Assembly: GCA_963576475.1 (NCBI GenBank)
Contig: OY754974.1
Location: 8,971,974-9,035,973 of the forward strand
Length of the DNA: 64,000 nt
Direction of reading: 5' to 3'
Origin: Molanna angustata
Taxonomy: Eukaryota; Arthropoda; Insecta; Trichoptera; Molannidae
Below, in pieces: positions 32,015 through 43,963 of this stretch. The notes beneath the pieces were generated by a model. The model did not search any database, was not told the DNA's origin, and worked only from the letters and a program-made list of their open reading frames with translations. The position numbers and the translations under genes were made by a program. Each line of letters opens with the position of its first letter. Within the stretch, counting starts at the first letter, position 1.

Positions 32015-34590
32015 TGTAGCGAGCGGTACGCTCACTACGTATTTAAATAATCATCTTTTCAAATTAAATCTCGCGGCAGTAGTTACGTCTTGAACTAGTT
32101 CAAGGTCTCGCTAAAAACGCAGCTGGTGTCAAGCGGCCCGCACCGCCCCCCTCGTCCACCTACCGTTCCCCCGCGTCAACTTCCGCCACCAGTCGGCGTC
32201 TTTTTCTAACGGTCACAACACCACGCTTTGTTTTCCTCCGCGATCTATCAGCGTATTCACTCAGTTCATTGTGTTTTATGCCTGAAATCGATGTAAGGCA
32301 TTGTAACTAAACAGAGAGTGTCGTTATAAACTAATTATCTAAAAATCCGAGTCGGATCTCTGAGTATACCGCCTTATGCGTGAAGGAGGCGTATAAAACA
32401 ACATCGCAATACATACTTCGGTTCGGTTTTTTTTAATTTTCTAAGTTCATTAAATTTCAAAGTGTCTTCGCGTGGTTATATGAACACATAACGAAGTGTT
32501 AACCTCTCCATCTGTTGCGTACGAGCTGTACCGTTTAAATAAATGGTCGCAAGTAATACTTGGAGACAGTTTTTAAGTTCATTAAATTTCAAAGTGTCTT
32601 CGCGTAGTTGAATGAACACATAACGGAGTGTTAACATCTGAATCTGTTGCGTACGAGCTGTACCTTTTAAATAAATGGTCGCAAGTCATACTTGGAGACA
32701 GTTTTTTAAGTTCATTAAATTTCAAAGTGTCTTCGCGTAGTTGAATGAACACATAACGTAGTGTTAACATCTGAATCTGTTGCGTACGAGCTGTACCTTT
32801 TAAATAAATGGTCGCAAGTCATACTTGGAGACAGTTTTTTAATTTCATTAATTTTCAAAGTGACCTCGCGTAGGTGTGTGAATCCATAACGAAGTGTTTA
32901 AATCTCCATCGGCTGCGTACGAGCTGTACCTTTTAAATAAATGGTCGCAAGTCATACTTGGAGACAGTTTTTTAATTTCATTAATTTTCAAAGTGACCTC
33001 GCGTAGGTGTGTGAATCCATAACGAAGTGTTTAAATCTCAATCGGCTGCGTACGAGCAGTACCTTTTAAATAAATGGTCGCAAGTCATACTTGGAGACAG
33101 TTTTATAATTTCATTAATTTTCAAAGTGACCTCGCGTAGGTGTGTGAATCCATAACGAAGTGTTTAAATCTCAATCGGCTGCGTACGAGCTGTACCTTTT
33201 GATTAAATGGTAGCAAGCCATACTTCGTGACTGTTTTTCAATTTCCTTAATTTTCAAAGTGACTTCGTGTAGTTGTATGTTCACACGACGAAGTGTTAAC
33301 ACCTCAATCTGCTGCGTATGAACAAGACCTTTTGAATAAATGGTAGCAAGCCATACTTCGTGACTGTTTTTCAATTTCATTAATTTTCAAAGTGACTTCG
33401 TGTAGTTGTATGTTCACATAACGAAGTGTTAACATCTCAATCTGCTGCGTATGAACAATACCTTTTGAATAAATGGTAGCAAGCCATACTTCGTGACTGT
33501 TTTTCAATTTCATTAATTTTCAAAGTGACTTCGCGTAGTTGTATGAACACATAACGAAGTGTTAACATCTCAATCTGCTGAGTATGAACAATACCTTTTG
33601 AATAAATGGTAGCAAGCCATACTTCGTGACTGTTTTTCAATTTCATTAATTTTCAAAGTGACTTCGTGTAGTTGTATGTTCACATAACGAAGTGTTAACA
33701 TCTCAATCTGCTGCGTATGAACAATACCTTTTGAACAAATGGTCGCAAGACTTACTTCGTGACAATTTTATAATGTTTATTAATCTTCAAAGTGACTTCG
33801 CGTGGTTGTATGAACACATAACGAAGTGTTAACACCTATGTCTGCCACACGGGATGTATACGACTGACAGTAGGCCAACTGCCTTGTTATCACCTCGGAT
33901 TAGGCTTCTCCCCTTGATGAGAGAAAGTCTGGAGCGCCTTCAACATTAGATCGCCCCTGCCGCTTCTCTTCTTCACCTCCATCACGGTTGGAAACATCAG
34001 GCCTTGTTGAATACGTGATAAGGCAATTTCTCCCCACCGTCGGACTAAAGGTTTGAGATCATTGACTTTCGCACACCCCCTTTTCGTGAATCGTCCCTAG
34101 AATTACTGATATCGACATACCCTTAGAACTAAGTTTGGTAAGAAAAAAAAAAAAGAAATTCCTTAATTACTCAGTGTTGGCCCTTCGGCCTGAAAAATAA
34201 ATTTAATCTGGAACTGACTTTTGAAATATTTAAATACTTAAGGCTCATATAAATGTACAATAGTGATCACTGTTTATTTTAATTAGTTGGCCACCCTAGA
34301 AAGTAAGACTATTCTTAATCATCAAACATCACCATCATTACCTCATATCACACTAACCCATATGTACCATTATATCTCTAATTAAATTTGTCTCTCTTTC
34401 ACAAAAGAATATACAGTTTTGTTCTGGTCACGCTCGCTGTTTCTCAATTATCCACCTGTATTCCCTCTGAGAATCAAAGAAATGCTCTACCGTGTGTCCT
34501 AGCCGGACGATAGTGGATCCAGCAGAAGCAAAAGATCTGGTATGGATTTAATTTTATGAATAACAATGATTTGTATCTCATTTCATTACA
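32015..34590 (+). repeat. 3' LTR of gypsy element (11 minisatellite units)
   Basis: 2576 bp, matching the 5' LTR at every place I compared except for the loss of one complete 133-bp unit in the part where neighbouring units are nearly identical. It ends TTTCATTACA at 34590, followed by the GAAG target duplication. Confidence 0.92.
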
Positions 34591-34729
34591 GAAGTTTTTA
34601 GTATCATGCGCCAAGTTTTTTCCAAAACATATTGCTGATCTATTTCTACGTTCCTAATACTATAATTATATACTATGTGTTTAATAATCATTTTAATACA
34701 CAGATAACAAATTAATATTGTCATGATTT

Positions 34730-35500
34730 GTTTCATACGTAATTTAGTTGGATTTTCCTTATATTTCTTGTAGATCGATAGAAGTGACTTGGGTCGGATA
34801 CATAAATGGACAAAACGTTGGTTAATGAATCTGAATGCTTTCAAATGTACTGTTCTTCTGATAACACCAGTCAAGAAACAAAAGGACTTGGGCATTACTA
34901 TCTAGGAGGATTTAAAATGGTGTAAACATATCACAATGATTGTTAAGAGAGACAATTTTACTCTTTATCTCATCAAGAAATCATTTCACCACCTAAGTGT
35001 CCAAGTTTTCCTAGAAATATATAAAACATATGTGAGGCCGATCCTAGAGTATGGGTTTCAAATATGTAATCCTTACTTTATCATGAATATTGCACTGCTT
35101 GAGAAAGAACAAAGGCGAGCAACCAAACTCCCAAATGGAATGGGTGGTCTGGAATACTCAGAAACTCTGCAAGAACAATACAAAATCTTAAATGGCTATT
35201 ACCACTATAGTGTTTTTGATATCTTTTTTACAATGAATGAATCACAATCCACAACTTAGGTACCATCACTTAAAGTTGAATAAAACATCATTTTCCCTGA
35301 ATCCAAGAAAGCACTTCCTGACCAACAGGGTGGTGGATGCCTCGAACAGATAAATTTGTTAGTCCTGGAACACTCAATCAATATAAAAACAGATTGGATG
35401 CACATTACACAAAGAAGCACATGATACAGGCCCATCACCAATAGTTGCTTGCCTGTTAATTAATAAAATAAAAATAATATTCGAATAAATAAATAAAATA
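34730..35500 (+). pseudogene. Decayed CR1/Jockey-group LINE fragment
   Basis: The thumb and C-terminal part of a LINE reverse transcriptase in several frames. Visible pieces are a DLGRIHKWTKRWLM-like stretch (about 34780), KQKDLGITI (about 34875), then in the open frame 34936-35259 IYKTYVRPILEYG and LLEKEQRRATKL, and after a stop a FLTNRVVDA piece (about 35315). Stops and frame shifts are frequent, so it is an old copy. An A/T-rich tail with AAATAAATAAATAAAATAA near 35488 marks its 3' end. Confidence 0.75.
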
Positions 35501-36940
35501 ATTAATTGAAATCTGTTTCATATTGAAATGCTGGATTGTATTCTGATTTTTAAGATCCTTTAAGATCCTGATGTAATGACATCATATCAGTCCGATTATG
35601 AAAAAGGACAATTCACGGCACGACCATAATACGTTCTGATATTGTCATCAATAAAATTAAAATCAATACTCGATTATAATGTTATCTAAAATTAAATTCA
35701 TTAAGATCAAAGTTTAGGATGAAATTTTCAATATATTTCATACTAATTAACATATTTATTTTAATCTTAATATTTCAATGTCTAAATCAAATCTTACTCA
35801 ACTTCATGAGTAGTTCTGCTTATTATGAAAAATGGCCAGGTTTTTAACTTAAGCCAAACGAAGACAATTATATTTGTGGTATTATATTTTAAATAAGATT
35901 CAATCAAATGTGTGCAAAAATATTGCACTCATGACGTAATGTTGGGCAAAAATAAGAGTCTGAAAATCCTAAATTGAATAGATATTGAATATAAGAATCA
36001 AGTAAGATGGCAGACAACGATGAGAACGAAACATGAAAGGAATATGAAACGAGAAATAATATATCAAGTGGTATTATTGAAACAAAGAAAATATAACATA
36101 AGACGAATAGCTTCTTTCTTTGTGTGGGGTAAGTTATCCATTATTATATTATGAAGAAGTGTAAGTATAATTGATTTCACAGAAGACAAGCGTGTATCGC
36201 CACAGAATATTAACTAACAATGGGAAATTGGAACGGGAAAGGAAAGAATTGGCTCACATTAATATGAAGATACTCTGTTCTTGATATTTACAGTAAAGAA
36301 CATATAAATAATGCGAATGGCTTTTGTTTTCTATTGTAACAATAACGGCTACTAGTCTATATATTAAAAGATTATTGTATATTTTAATTTTTATTTTCAT
36401 ATCTAATTCATTTTAATATTTAAATTAATACATGTATTAGAACCAAAAACAAGTTTTATTTGTATTTAAGTAATTATAATATGTAGTTCTATAAAGAATT
36501 GCCAGTTGGATTTTTTTTTTACATAATTGAAAGACAGCACATTATATTTCTCCAAACTATGGGAACGCTGCAGTAGTTTATATTCACATGCTTTTAAGTT
36601 AAGATGTTTTAGATGGTATAGCGTAACTTAAATAGTACAATAAACACTGTAGTCAAGAAGAAGCCACTTAACTTGCACTATAATGTAAAATTTCATAAAC
36701 CTTCCACTTAATGGCGCAATACATACGAGTTGATATTAAGTAAGTATATTATGGTTTATAGCGAAACATAGAAAATGCTTTTAGTAAGAAGGTACTAAAT
36801 ATGACATTACTTGGCCCATTTTTCCAATTTAATCTTAATTTTTTCGAGAATCTTGCTTTCCCATGTCGAAAATAATTAAAATATTTATCAATTCAATGTT
36901 TAATTCCACTTACTTAACAAATAATATTTAATAATGCTGT
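35501..36940. other. AT-rich DNA, no gene seen
   Basis: No open frame of note and no repeat that I could define. Confidence 0.4.
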
Positions 36941-36949
36941 TTATATATA

Positions 36950-37181
36950 TATATATTTTTTTTTTTTTATTTATTTATTTTATAAGAGTATTACACAATA
37001 TTTTGACCAAGTTACAATATATGACAAAAATTACCGTATTGATACTCTCTCGATAGAGTTAAAAACTCGTGTTCGAGAGAGGAGTATCGTAATTACATAA
37101 AGAAAGAAAAATTCAACATATAGGATTATGTATTGCCAAAAATATGCCCTTTTAATGCTATTTTAAATTTATTTAGATCTT
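36950..37181 (-). other. LINE 3' UTR with stem-loop and A-rich tail
   Basis: In the 3' untranslated region, GATACTCTCTCG (37041-37052) and CGAGAGAGGAGTATC (37074-37088) are complementary apart from a short bulge, forming a stem around a loop of about 21 bases. In LINEs such structures can be recognised by the reverse transcriptase; that role is inference here. The tail reads (TAAA)n plus poly(A) on the minus strand. Confidence 0.65.
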
Positions 37182-37430
37182 TTATTTCTCTAATGGAAGT
37201 GGGCAGGTCATTGTAAAATAAAATTCCCCTATATGACAGTAATTTCTGTGCTGCAGTTGTATTTTTATTTCTCTAATGGAAGTGGGCAGGTCATTGTAAA
37301 ATAATATTCCCCTATATGACAGTAATTTCTGTGCTGCAGTTGTATTTTTATTTCTCTAATGGAAGTGGGCAGGTCATTGTAAAATAATATTCCCCTATAT
37401 GACAGTAATTTCTGTGCTGCAGTTGTATTT
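37182..37430 (-). repeat. 83-bp tandem triplication at the end of LINE ORF2
   Basis: Three units start at 37182, 37265 and 37348, each containing TCTAATGGAAGTGGGCAGGT and CCTATATGACAGTAATTTC. The unit is not a multiple of three, so the duplicated C-terminus changes frame after the first copy. Confidence 0.9.
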
Positions 37431-37792
37431 TTCTTTGGTATGACGATTTTAAATTTTGCTCTAGTCGTTACTGTTCCAATAGAAAAAATTTCAGGATGGT
37501 TCTGTCTGTGAGCATATACAGTTGCAATCGTGTCCATTATCTGCTTTAGTGTTGGGACCGGGAAGTCTATATAGATTTGTTCCGTCGGGTGATCTATAGG
37601 TTTGCCTAGAATAATCTTTATAATCAGTCTTTGCGTAACTTCAACAGGCAAAAGATTTGTCCTATATGTACCACCCCATCCCGAAACACCATACATAAGG
37701 ACAGAGTGCACAAATGCAAAATATACAATTTTTAAACTATTTTTACATAATATATTTTTGAGATTCCTGAATATATAAATGGATTTTCTCAA
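37265..37792 (-). pseudogene. C-terminal part of LINE ORF2, frameshifted
   Basis: The continuation of ORF2 in another frame. It begins in the thumb region (RNLKNILCKNSLKIVYFAFV, then HSVLMYGVSGWGG) and ends in the typical LINE C-terminus (PKKNTTAAQKLLSYRGI, FYNDLP). The frames meet within the AT-rich stretch at about 37793-37870, consistent with a single-base loss. Confidence 0.8.
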
Positions 37793-37839
37793 ACGGTTTA
37801 CTATATTTTCTATTTGGGTTTTAAATTTAAGGTTTCTAT

Positions 37840-40239
37840 CTATTTTATTCCTAAATACTTTATTTCATTAGTCTTATGTATTTCTATTAATCGGGTCTTA
37901 TTTAAGTCTTCGTAAATTAATAATTCAATATCGGTATCGGATTGTCTATTGTTTAGTGTGAATGGAATGAAGTATGTTTTTTCTGTATTTAATGATAATA
38001 AATTATCATCAAACCAGTTCTTCAACTTTGTGAGATTCTCCGAAGCTCTATGCGTTGCCTCCTGCATTGTAGGAGCTTCGCACAAAACAACAGTGTCATC
38101 TGCATATGAAATAACTGTACTATTATTGCATTGTTCAAAAATATCGTTTACATATAAAATAAATAATATTGGTCCAAGGACCGTACCCTGTGGGATACCA
38201 AACTTGGAAGAAAGGTGATCACTTATGGATGAACTTATTCTTACGGTTTGTATCCTATCTTTGAGATAGCTACAAAACCAGTTTCTTACGGTGCCCGATA
38301 TACCATATTTTTTTAATTTATTCAATAGTCTTATATGTGAGATACTATCGAAAGCTTTTCTCAAATCTAAAAAAACTCCGATACATTTTTTACCGCTATC
38401 CAAAGATTTTCCAACTGACTCAATTAATTCAGCAATGGCATCATTTGTACTTCGACCTTTTCTAAATCCATATTGGTTATTATGTAGTATTTTAAATCTT
38501 TCAATATAGGTGACCAGTTGTTTTTTTATTATTTTTTCAAAAATTTTGGATATGTTGGATACAAGAGAGATGGGTCTGTAATTATTCAATAACTCTTTTG
38601 GACCATTTTTGTGTATAGGCACCACTATTGTATGTTTGTACGTGTCTGGAAAAACTCCTTTCTTCAAACTTAAATTTATGAGGTGTGTAATTGGTCTACA
38701 GAGATGTTTACTGTTGTGCTTTATAATTTTGACGGTTATGTTATCATGTCCTGGTGCAGATCCAGTTTTAAGTTCTTTAATTGTTTTGGAAACTTCTTCC
38801 TCTGTAGTCAATTTAAAATTACACATGTCGTCTGGATTGTGTACATCATCTTCAAGTATGTTTTGGGTATCAAAATCTTTGTTTACTTCCATTGCTAATT
38901 TAATTCCAACTTGATTAAAAAATACGTTAAACATATTTGCTATCCTTTTGGGATCCTTTGATACCTCAATGTTTGTTGATCCATCGTGTATCATAGTTAT
39001 TTCGTGTTTCTTAGTTTTCTTATTAATGATTTCATTTATCGTTTTCCAGTTTTTTCTGCTGTCTTTTCCATTTTCAATCAATATATTTTTATAATAAGTG
39101 TTTTTAGTTTTTCTTATTAGAAGTGTTAGAAGATTGCGATATTTTTTATAATGATTGATGATTCCTTGGTTATATGGGTATTTTTTACTCAATTTTAAGA
39201 GTCGAGCTTTCATGCGGACACTGCGAATCAATCCCTGAGTAATCCAAGGCTTTATGTTTCTGTATTTAGATTTTGTTTTAATTTTATTAACATCAACATT
39301 CGTCGCGTTACTTAAATGTTTCAATAATATATTTTGAAAAATATTTGTGCATTCATTAACGTTTTGAGAAATGAGAACTGTTGCCCAATTCTCATTTTTC
39401 AGATATCCTTCCAGTAATTCGTAATTTATGTTATTTTTGTTGGATATGTCATTGCTCTTAGAGAAATATGTGTTTATACACGAGTATGTATATATACACA
39501 TATGATGATCCGTTATATGACATTTAAAGATTATTGCCATAATATTTTCGATGTCTTGAACATTTGACCAAATGTGGTCTAAGCAAGATCCATATCCATC
39601 TTCCGTTTCTCTTGTTATGGTATTTATACAAGATTTAAAATTGTTATACGCCATCATGTTACAATATTCATATTTTTCTCTACTACTACAGTTACCTGAA
39701 ATATTTATATTAATATCTCCCATTACTAAACAGTGTGCTTGTCTAGGTGAATGACGTATTATATTATTTAGTTCATTAATAAATTCAAAAATGTTTGATC
39801 CATGTGTCCTATAGATACCAAATATTCTAAATATTTTTTTGTTCCAAATTAAAGATACTTCCACACAATTGGACAGTGTGAGATTAATATCTGTAAATTT
39901 AATTTCTAAACAAGATGACATGCTCACAAACACAACCAATCCACTATTTTTGTTAATTCTATTTGTAGATACATAACATAAATATTCGTCAATGCTATAA
40001 TTTGAGAATTCGTTGTTAAATGCTTCAGATAAAATTATAATATCAGGTTTTCTATGCATTGACTTCAGAATTACTAAGAGTTCATCAAAATTTTTATTCA
40101 TACTCCTAATATTCATGTGTATTCCACAAAAGTGTGTGTTTAAAGTTGCTATCTGACTGTTATATTCGTCTATTGATTCGCAAATTTCTTGTTTTACACT
40201 ATAACAATAATCTAATATGTTTTGTAAATCTTCAGACAT
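37840..40239 (-). CDS. LINE ORF2: endonuclease-reverse transcriptase
   Basis: A 799-codon frame starting with ATG at 40239. The N-terminal APE-type endonuclease shows MNIRSMNKNFDEL, SEAF, VMGDININ and the TDHH motif. The reverse transcriptase follows: APGHDNITVKIIK, NYRPISLVSNISK, QYGFRKGRSTNDA, FLDLRKAFDSI, GIPQGTVLGPILF and YADDTVVL (YADD at about 38095-38106). All core RT motifs are present. The frame ends at YLGIK just after the palm, where a frameshift moves the C-terminus to another frame. The set of motifs fits the CR1/Jockey/Daphne groups; I cannot choose between them by eye. Confidence 0.88.
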   Translation of the reverse strand: MSEDLQNILDYCYSVKQEICESIDEYNSQIATLNTHFCGIHMNIRSMNKNFDELLVILKSMHRKPDIIILSEAFNNEFSNYSIDEYLCYVSTNRINKNSGLVVFVSMSSCLEIKFTDINLTLSNCVEVSLIWNKKIFRIFGIYRTHGSNIFEFINELNNIIRHSPRQAHCLVMGDININISGNCSSREKYEYCNMMAYNNFKSCINTITRETEDGYGSCLDHIWSNVQDIENIMAIIFKCHITDHHMCIYTYSCINTYFSKSNDISNKNNINYELLEGYLKNENWATVLISQNVNECTNIFQNILLKHLSNATNVDVNKIKTKSKYRNIKPWITQGLIRSVRMKARLLKLSKKYPYNQGIINHYKKYRNLLTLLIRKTKNTYYKNILIENGKDSRKNWKTINEIINKKTKKHEITMIHDGSTNIEVSKDPKRIANMFNVFFNQVGIKLAMEVNKDFDTQNILEDDVHNPDDMCNFKLTTEEEVSKTIKELKTGSAPGHDNITVKIIKHNSKHLCRPITHLINLSLKKGVFPDTYKHTIVVPIHKNGPKELLNNYRPISLVSNISKIFEKIIKKQLVTYIERFKILHNNQYGFRKGRSTNDAIAELIESVGKSLDSGKKCIGVFLDLRKAFDSISHIRLLNKLKKYGISGTVRNWFCSYLKDRIQTVRISSSISDHLSSKFGIPQGTVLGPILFILYVNDIFEQCNNSTVISYADDTVVLCEAPTMQEATHRASENLTKLKNWFDDNLLSLNTEKTYFIPFTLNNRQSDTDIELLIYEDLNKTRLIEIHKTNEIKYLGIK

Positions 40240-41020
40240 TTTTGATTATTTTGAATGTAATTATAACACAGAAATTATTTTGCAGAAAATAAAAATTTGG
40301 AGCGAAAATTATAGTTTATTTAAAGCATGTATAGTTATATCTTAAAAAATTTAACTTAATGATCTTATGTAGTACACAAACAAAATAAAAAAACAATGAG
40401 GTAACCAGGCAAAATGTGACTATCAAGAGTTTAAAGTTCTCCAAAATTAGAGTCACACTTTCCCAAGATTCAATTTCATCTCGATCGGTATAAATTAATA
40501 CAATTATTAACACTTAAGCAATGCATATCAATCCAATTACATAATATCTGCATATATAATACAAATCTTCCTTGTTAAATATACATTTATAAAATATATA
40601 ACAGTATATATTAGCAAAATAGCGTAAACATATTTTAAACATAAAAAATTTAATGATGTAAATGTAGAAAAATTCGTTAAAACAGCGTGATAGATAATTG
40701 TTCAATGCGATGTTATTAAAAAAGATCGGATTGTTTAATCGAAGTTTGTATGGTTTGAGTGTTACAACAGAACCACGATTTACCCGGGTATAGCAAAATA
40801 TCATACAATCAAATACAAATAATACTACTGTCTCGCGTACACTCACATATAAACAAATATTCTCTTGATGACCATTTGCTTTCAATATTATTATATAGAT
40901 ATAGATACAGATACAGGGTGTTTCGCGCGGCTTAAGATCAACAAAAACAGGATAATATTTTTTAATTATTATTATAATGGAGTCACTCAGTAACACGAAC
41001 TGATTTAGTCAAAAGTCCAC
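40240..41020. other. Unexplained AT-rich interval between LINE ORFs
   Basis: ORF1 and ORF2 of such LINEs are usually close, yet here about 800 bp separate them. The interval has a 160-codon minus-strand frame of low complexity without recognisable domains and the motif ACAGGGTGTTTCGCGCGGCT (about 40913). It might be an insertion of another element or an extended linker. Borders are not seen. Confidence 0.45.
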
Positions 41021-41048
41021 ATTTTGTCTTGCTCTTTCTAACATAAAA

Positions 41049-42077
41049 TTAAATATGAGCACTCTTCTTTGTCCATAGCATTATGTGAGCAGTCATATTT
41101 TTTTTGAATTTGTTATTTCCGTCCACACAGTTGCTGCAAGTGGGAAGCTGGCTCCTATTCTGGCAATCCGCGTATTTGTGATCTCCGCTGCAGTGGGAAC
41201 AGATTGGTTCCTTGTTTTTGTTCATGCATTCCAATGAAGTGTGACCTACTCTTAAACAGTGGTAGCATTGAACTAGCGGATTTGCATCCCTGACCGGAAC
41301 ACGCTGGTATCCCAAGTTGACTCTACGACTTTCCATGATTTTTTTTCTTATTAGGGATGTGGCCTCCACCAGTAGTTCCACCGCGTTGTTGTCGTGTTTT
41401 CTTTTAATTACCTTTATTAGTTTTAGTTTTTCACCAGATTCTATGAGACACTGCAGAGCGGGGTTTTGGGCGCGGATGTCGACATTAAATTTATTTTCTT
41501 CGTACTCACTTTGTACTCCTCCGATAATTAGTTTAGGATTTCTTTTTTTCAATTTTAAAGCACTGTAAACTCCGTTAAATTTCTCGTTTATAACATTCTC
41601 CAGGAGGCTAGCATCCTGATTAGAGGGACATAATATTAGTATTTTGCCATTTTTAGTTTTTCTCATTCTGACGACAGCTACACCAATTTCCGCAGGATTA
41701 ATTTTGTTTTTTATATCAGTAATGATCTGCTCCGTGTCAACCCGATCTTTTGCCTCCACAGAGACTGCAAATAATTTGGTAATGTTATTACTATTTGGTA
41801 ATAGATTGCTCCCATCTTGATTGCATTTTTCCGTTAGTACTTTAATCGATTGTTTAATATATTTTATTTCGTTGCTCAAAGTAACATTCGGCGGTTCTCT
41901 GGTTTTCAGTTTATAATTCTCTTCCGCCAGGGTCATAATTCTGTCGCCGAGACCCTTTACCAAATCTTCGAGCTTCGTCCTACTTGTGGCGTTAATATAA
42001 CCAAATATAATATAACCAAAGACTTCTCCTAATATAACACAGGGATTATCCCTAGCATATTGGAGAGCAAATAACAC
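41049..42077 (-). pseudogene. LINE ORF1 with zinc knuckles
   Basis: A nucleic-acid chaperone-like ORF1. The N-terminal half has a charged helical stretch (KLEDLVKGLGDRIMTLAEEN), then a region like an RNA-binding fold. The C-terminus has cysteine knuckles CYHCLRVGHTSLEC, CSHCSGDHKYADC and a start of a third (CSNC). The frame opens at a GTG with no ATG nearby, so the true start is uncertain. Near the C-terminus the reading switches to a poor frame; another frame there gives a His/Ala/Met/Asp/Lys/Glu/Cys motif expected after the third knuckle, which points to a one-base frameshift. Confidence 0.75.
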
Positions 42078-43118
42078 TGACTGACTACAAAACGTAAGTT
42101 AGTGTCGATGGTATGAATACGAGCTAAGTATGCGTATCCTACCAAAGTTTCTCAAAGTTTTTTATTTACTTTTATTTACTAATATATTATTTATTAATAT
42201 TGTCAAACCTCTTGTCTGTAAAAAAAATAATGTTTACAATATATAAATAATAAATTAATTATATAGTCATTTTAACAATAATGGCTTCCATTCTGAAAAC
42301 GCACTAATATTATAATCAAATGTCAAAATTTATTTATTAAATATATGTATTATTTGTAATTCGATTAAAATGACAAAAGCACATTACTGGTGTATTATAT
42401 AATTGATGTAGTTTAAAGTGATAGTTCTGGGGGGCAAGTTTGGTCAACCGGCGGATTCAAAACCATCCATATTTGCCCATATCATGGACAAATTATCATA
42501 TGGAGTTCTACAATATCCTAACATATTAAAGAACTCCATATGATAATCCATGATAAGGGTAATTATGAGGGTTTTGATTTCATCGTTCGACCAGACTTTT
42601 ATTTTTATTATATTAATTTATTAAATTGAATAATTTACCTACATATTTCCACTAAAAAATATAAGTTCATTTTATAAATTTAATAACAAATAATAATAAT
42701 AAACTGTGATGATAATAAATTTAATAATAAATAATACTAATAAACTTCACCTCAAGGGCGCTTCAAATGTTTAAACTGAGTAAAGTGTAGGTACACTCAA
42801 ACCAGGCAATGACAGATCACAAGCAATGTAAAACTGTATATGATTTCCTTCCAACACTCCACGTATTTCTTCTACATCTCTGTTGAGATGTAAAAAAACA
42901 TACAGCTCAGAACTACTTTGAGACGTTTCATTACTTCCAAAGTAAATATCATTAATTTATACTCGAACTTGTGATTAAAAATTATATAATGCATATTTAA
43001 ATTTAAAATAATTAGAATTTTTTTCAATGTTTAATTTTTTTGGTATAAGTACTTAGTGCATTATGAGATGCGTTTTTTTTTCAATTGTTATAATCCTTTT
43101 TTGTCAGTAAAGATGGCG
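42078..43118. other. AT-rich DNA with a hairpin
   Basis: No gene seen. It holds the perfect-looking inverted repeat at 42481-42554 and, at about 42780-42895, a strongly diverged plus-strand end of family X (CAATGACAGATCACAAGC, CTCTGTTGAGATGT). CACCTCAAGGGCGCTT near 42750 also occurs near 14590. Confidence 0.45.
42481..42554. repeat. Hairpin with 25-29-bp arms
   Basis: Left arm 42481-42509 (ATCATGGACAAATTATCATA...) and right arm 42530-42554 (AGAACTCCATATGATAATCC...) are complementary except for a few bases, with a loop of 20 bases. It is likely a small foldback element or the core of one. Confidence 0.75.
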
Positions 43119-43126
43119 CTTATAAG

Positions 43127-43963
43127 CAGTGGCGACTCTATATGAAGTGCGTTGAATCAATTGCACTACCAATTTTTAAATGGTATATTCTAAAAATTAA
43201 AATTAAAATATGTTTTTAATATATTTTTACGCTTTAGTTTATTACTGTTATTTTTCTAAACCAATTGATTATTATATATACCCTCGCAATCGACATCGTA
43301 TTATAATGAAATCTACCGCAATACAAATATTATCATTATGTAATGTATGGCGTGCGATATCCATATCGCACCAAAATTGATTTCTTTTAAATACAGCGTA
43401 TGTATGAAGAGAAAGAGATAGTCCCCTGGCAGATGAAATAGCGATACTTGTACTGAACCCATAAGGCAGACTCGTGCAGGCTCGTGCGTTGCACTAAGCT
43501 TATCATATCTTAGATGTAATTAGTATGTAAACCTCTATCTCGCTCTATAATTCATTATACATTCGTATTGAAAGAGATGAGTGCCACGTATACATGACAT
43601 ACAGCCGATTCCGCGACTAAAATACGAGTGTCACATATTGACACACAACTTTAGACCTAATTACTTTGTATATTAATACTTGATTGAGAGGAAAATTGTA
43701 TGAATAATACTCCCATACATTTGTCTTCTCGACATCTGTTGATAAACGAGTATAACAATATTGTAAAATAACAATATCACTTATAAATGAGAACGCTGGC
43801 ACGGTTTTTAAAATGATTTAAAAACAAAAGATGTGACTTTAATACATTTGTTTAAATATCCTATATTGTATTTATGGTTTAAATACCTATTAATTTATTA
43901 TTAATTCAGGAAAATATTGCACTACCAAAAATGATCAAAAATACAATCGACCAGTCGCCACTG
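43127..43963. mobile_element. hAT-type MITE with 8-bp target duplication
   Basis: The ends are CAGTGGCGACT at left and AGTCGCCACTG at right, an 11-bp perfect terminal inverted repeat. Both are flanked by CTTATAAG (43119-43126 and 43964-43971), the 8-bp duplication expected for hAT transposases. The 837-bp interior is AT-rich with no transposase frame, so it needs a transposase from elsewhere. Confidence 0.85.

Larger units (their letters stand above)
22280..34590 (+). mobile_element. Complete Ty3/gypsy LTR retrotransposon, 12.3 kb
   Basis: A full-length element: LTRs at 22280-24988 and 32015-34590, both TGTAGCGAGC...TTTCATTACA, flanked by a 4-bp target duplication GAAG (22276-22279 and 34591-34594). 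The internal order is primer-binding site, gag, pol (protease, reverse transcriptase, RNase H, integrase), then a long non-coding region. There is no env. The LTRs look identical except for one whole 133-bp repeat unit, which accounts exactly for the length difference (2709 versus 2576). Intact frames and near-identical LTRs argue for a very recent insertion. The LTR length is unusually large for an insect gypsy element. Confidence 0.93.
36945..42077 (-). mobile_element. Nearly full-length CR1/Jockey-group LINE
   Basis: A minus-strand non-LTR retrotransposon with ORF1 (41049-42077), ORF2 (37840-40239, continuing in another frame to 37265), a 3' untranslated region and an A-rich tail (about 36952-36985 read in reverse). 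An unexplained AT-rich interval of about 800 bp separates the ORFs. The element is defective through a frameshift near the end of ORF2 and a probable one near the end of ORF1. The exact 5' end is not placed. Confidence 0.8.

Noticed and set aside
40514..40996. 160-codon minus-strand frame between LINE ORFs
   Set aside because: Low-complexity Ile/Tyr/Cys composition from AT-rich DNA, no domain, no fitting start context.
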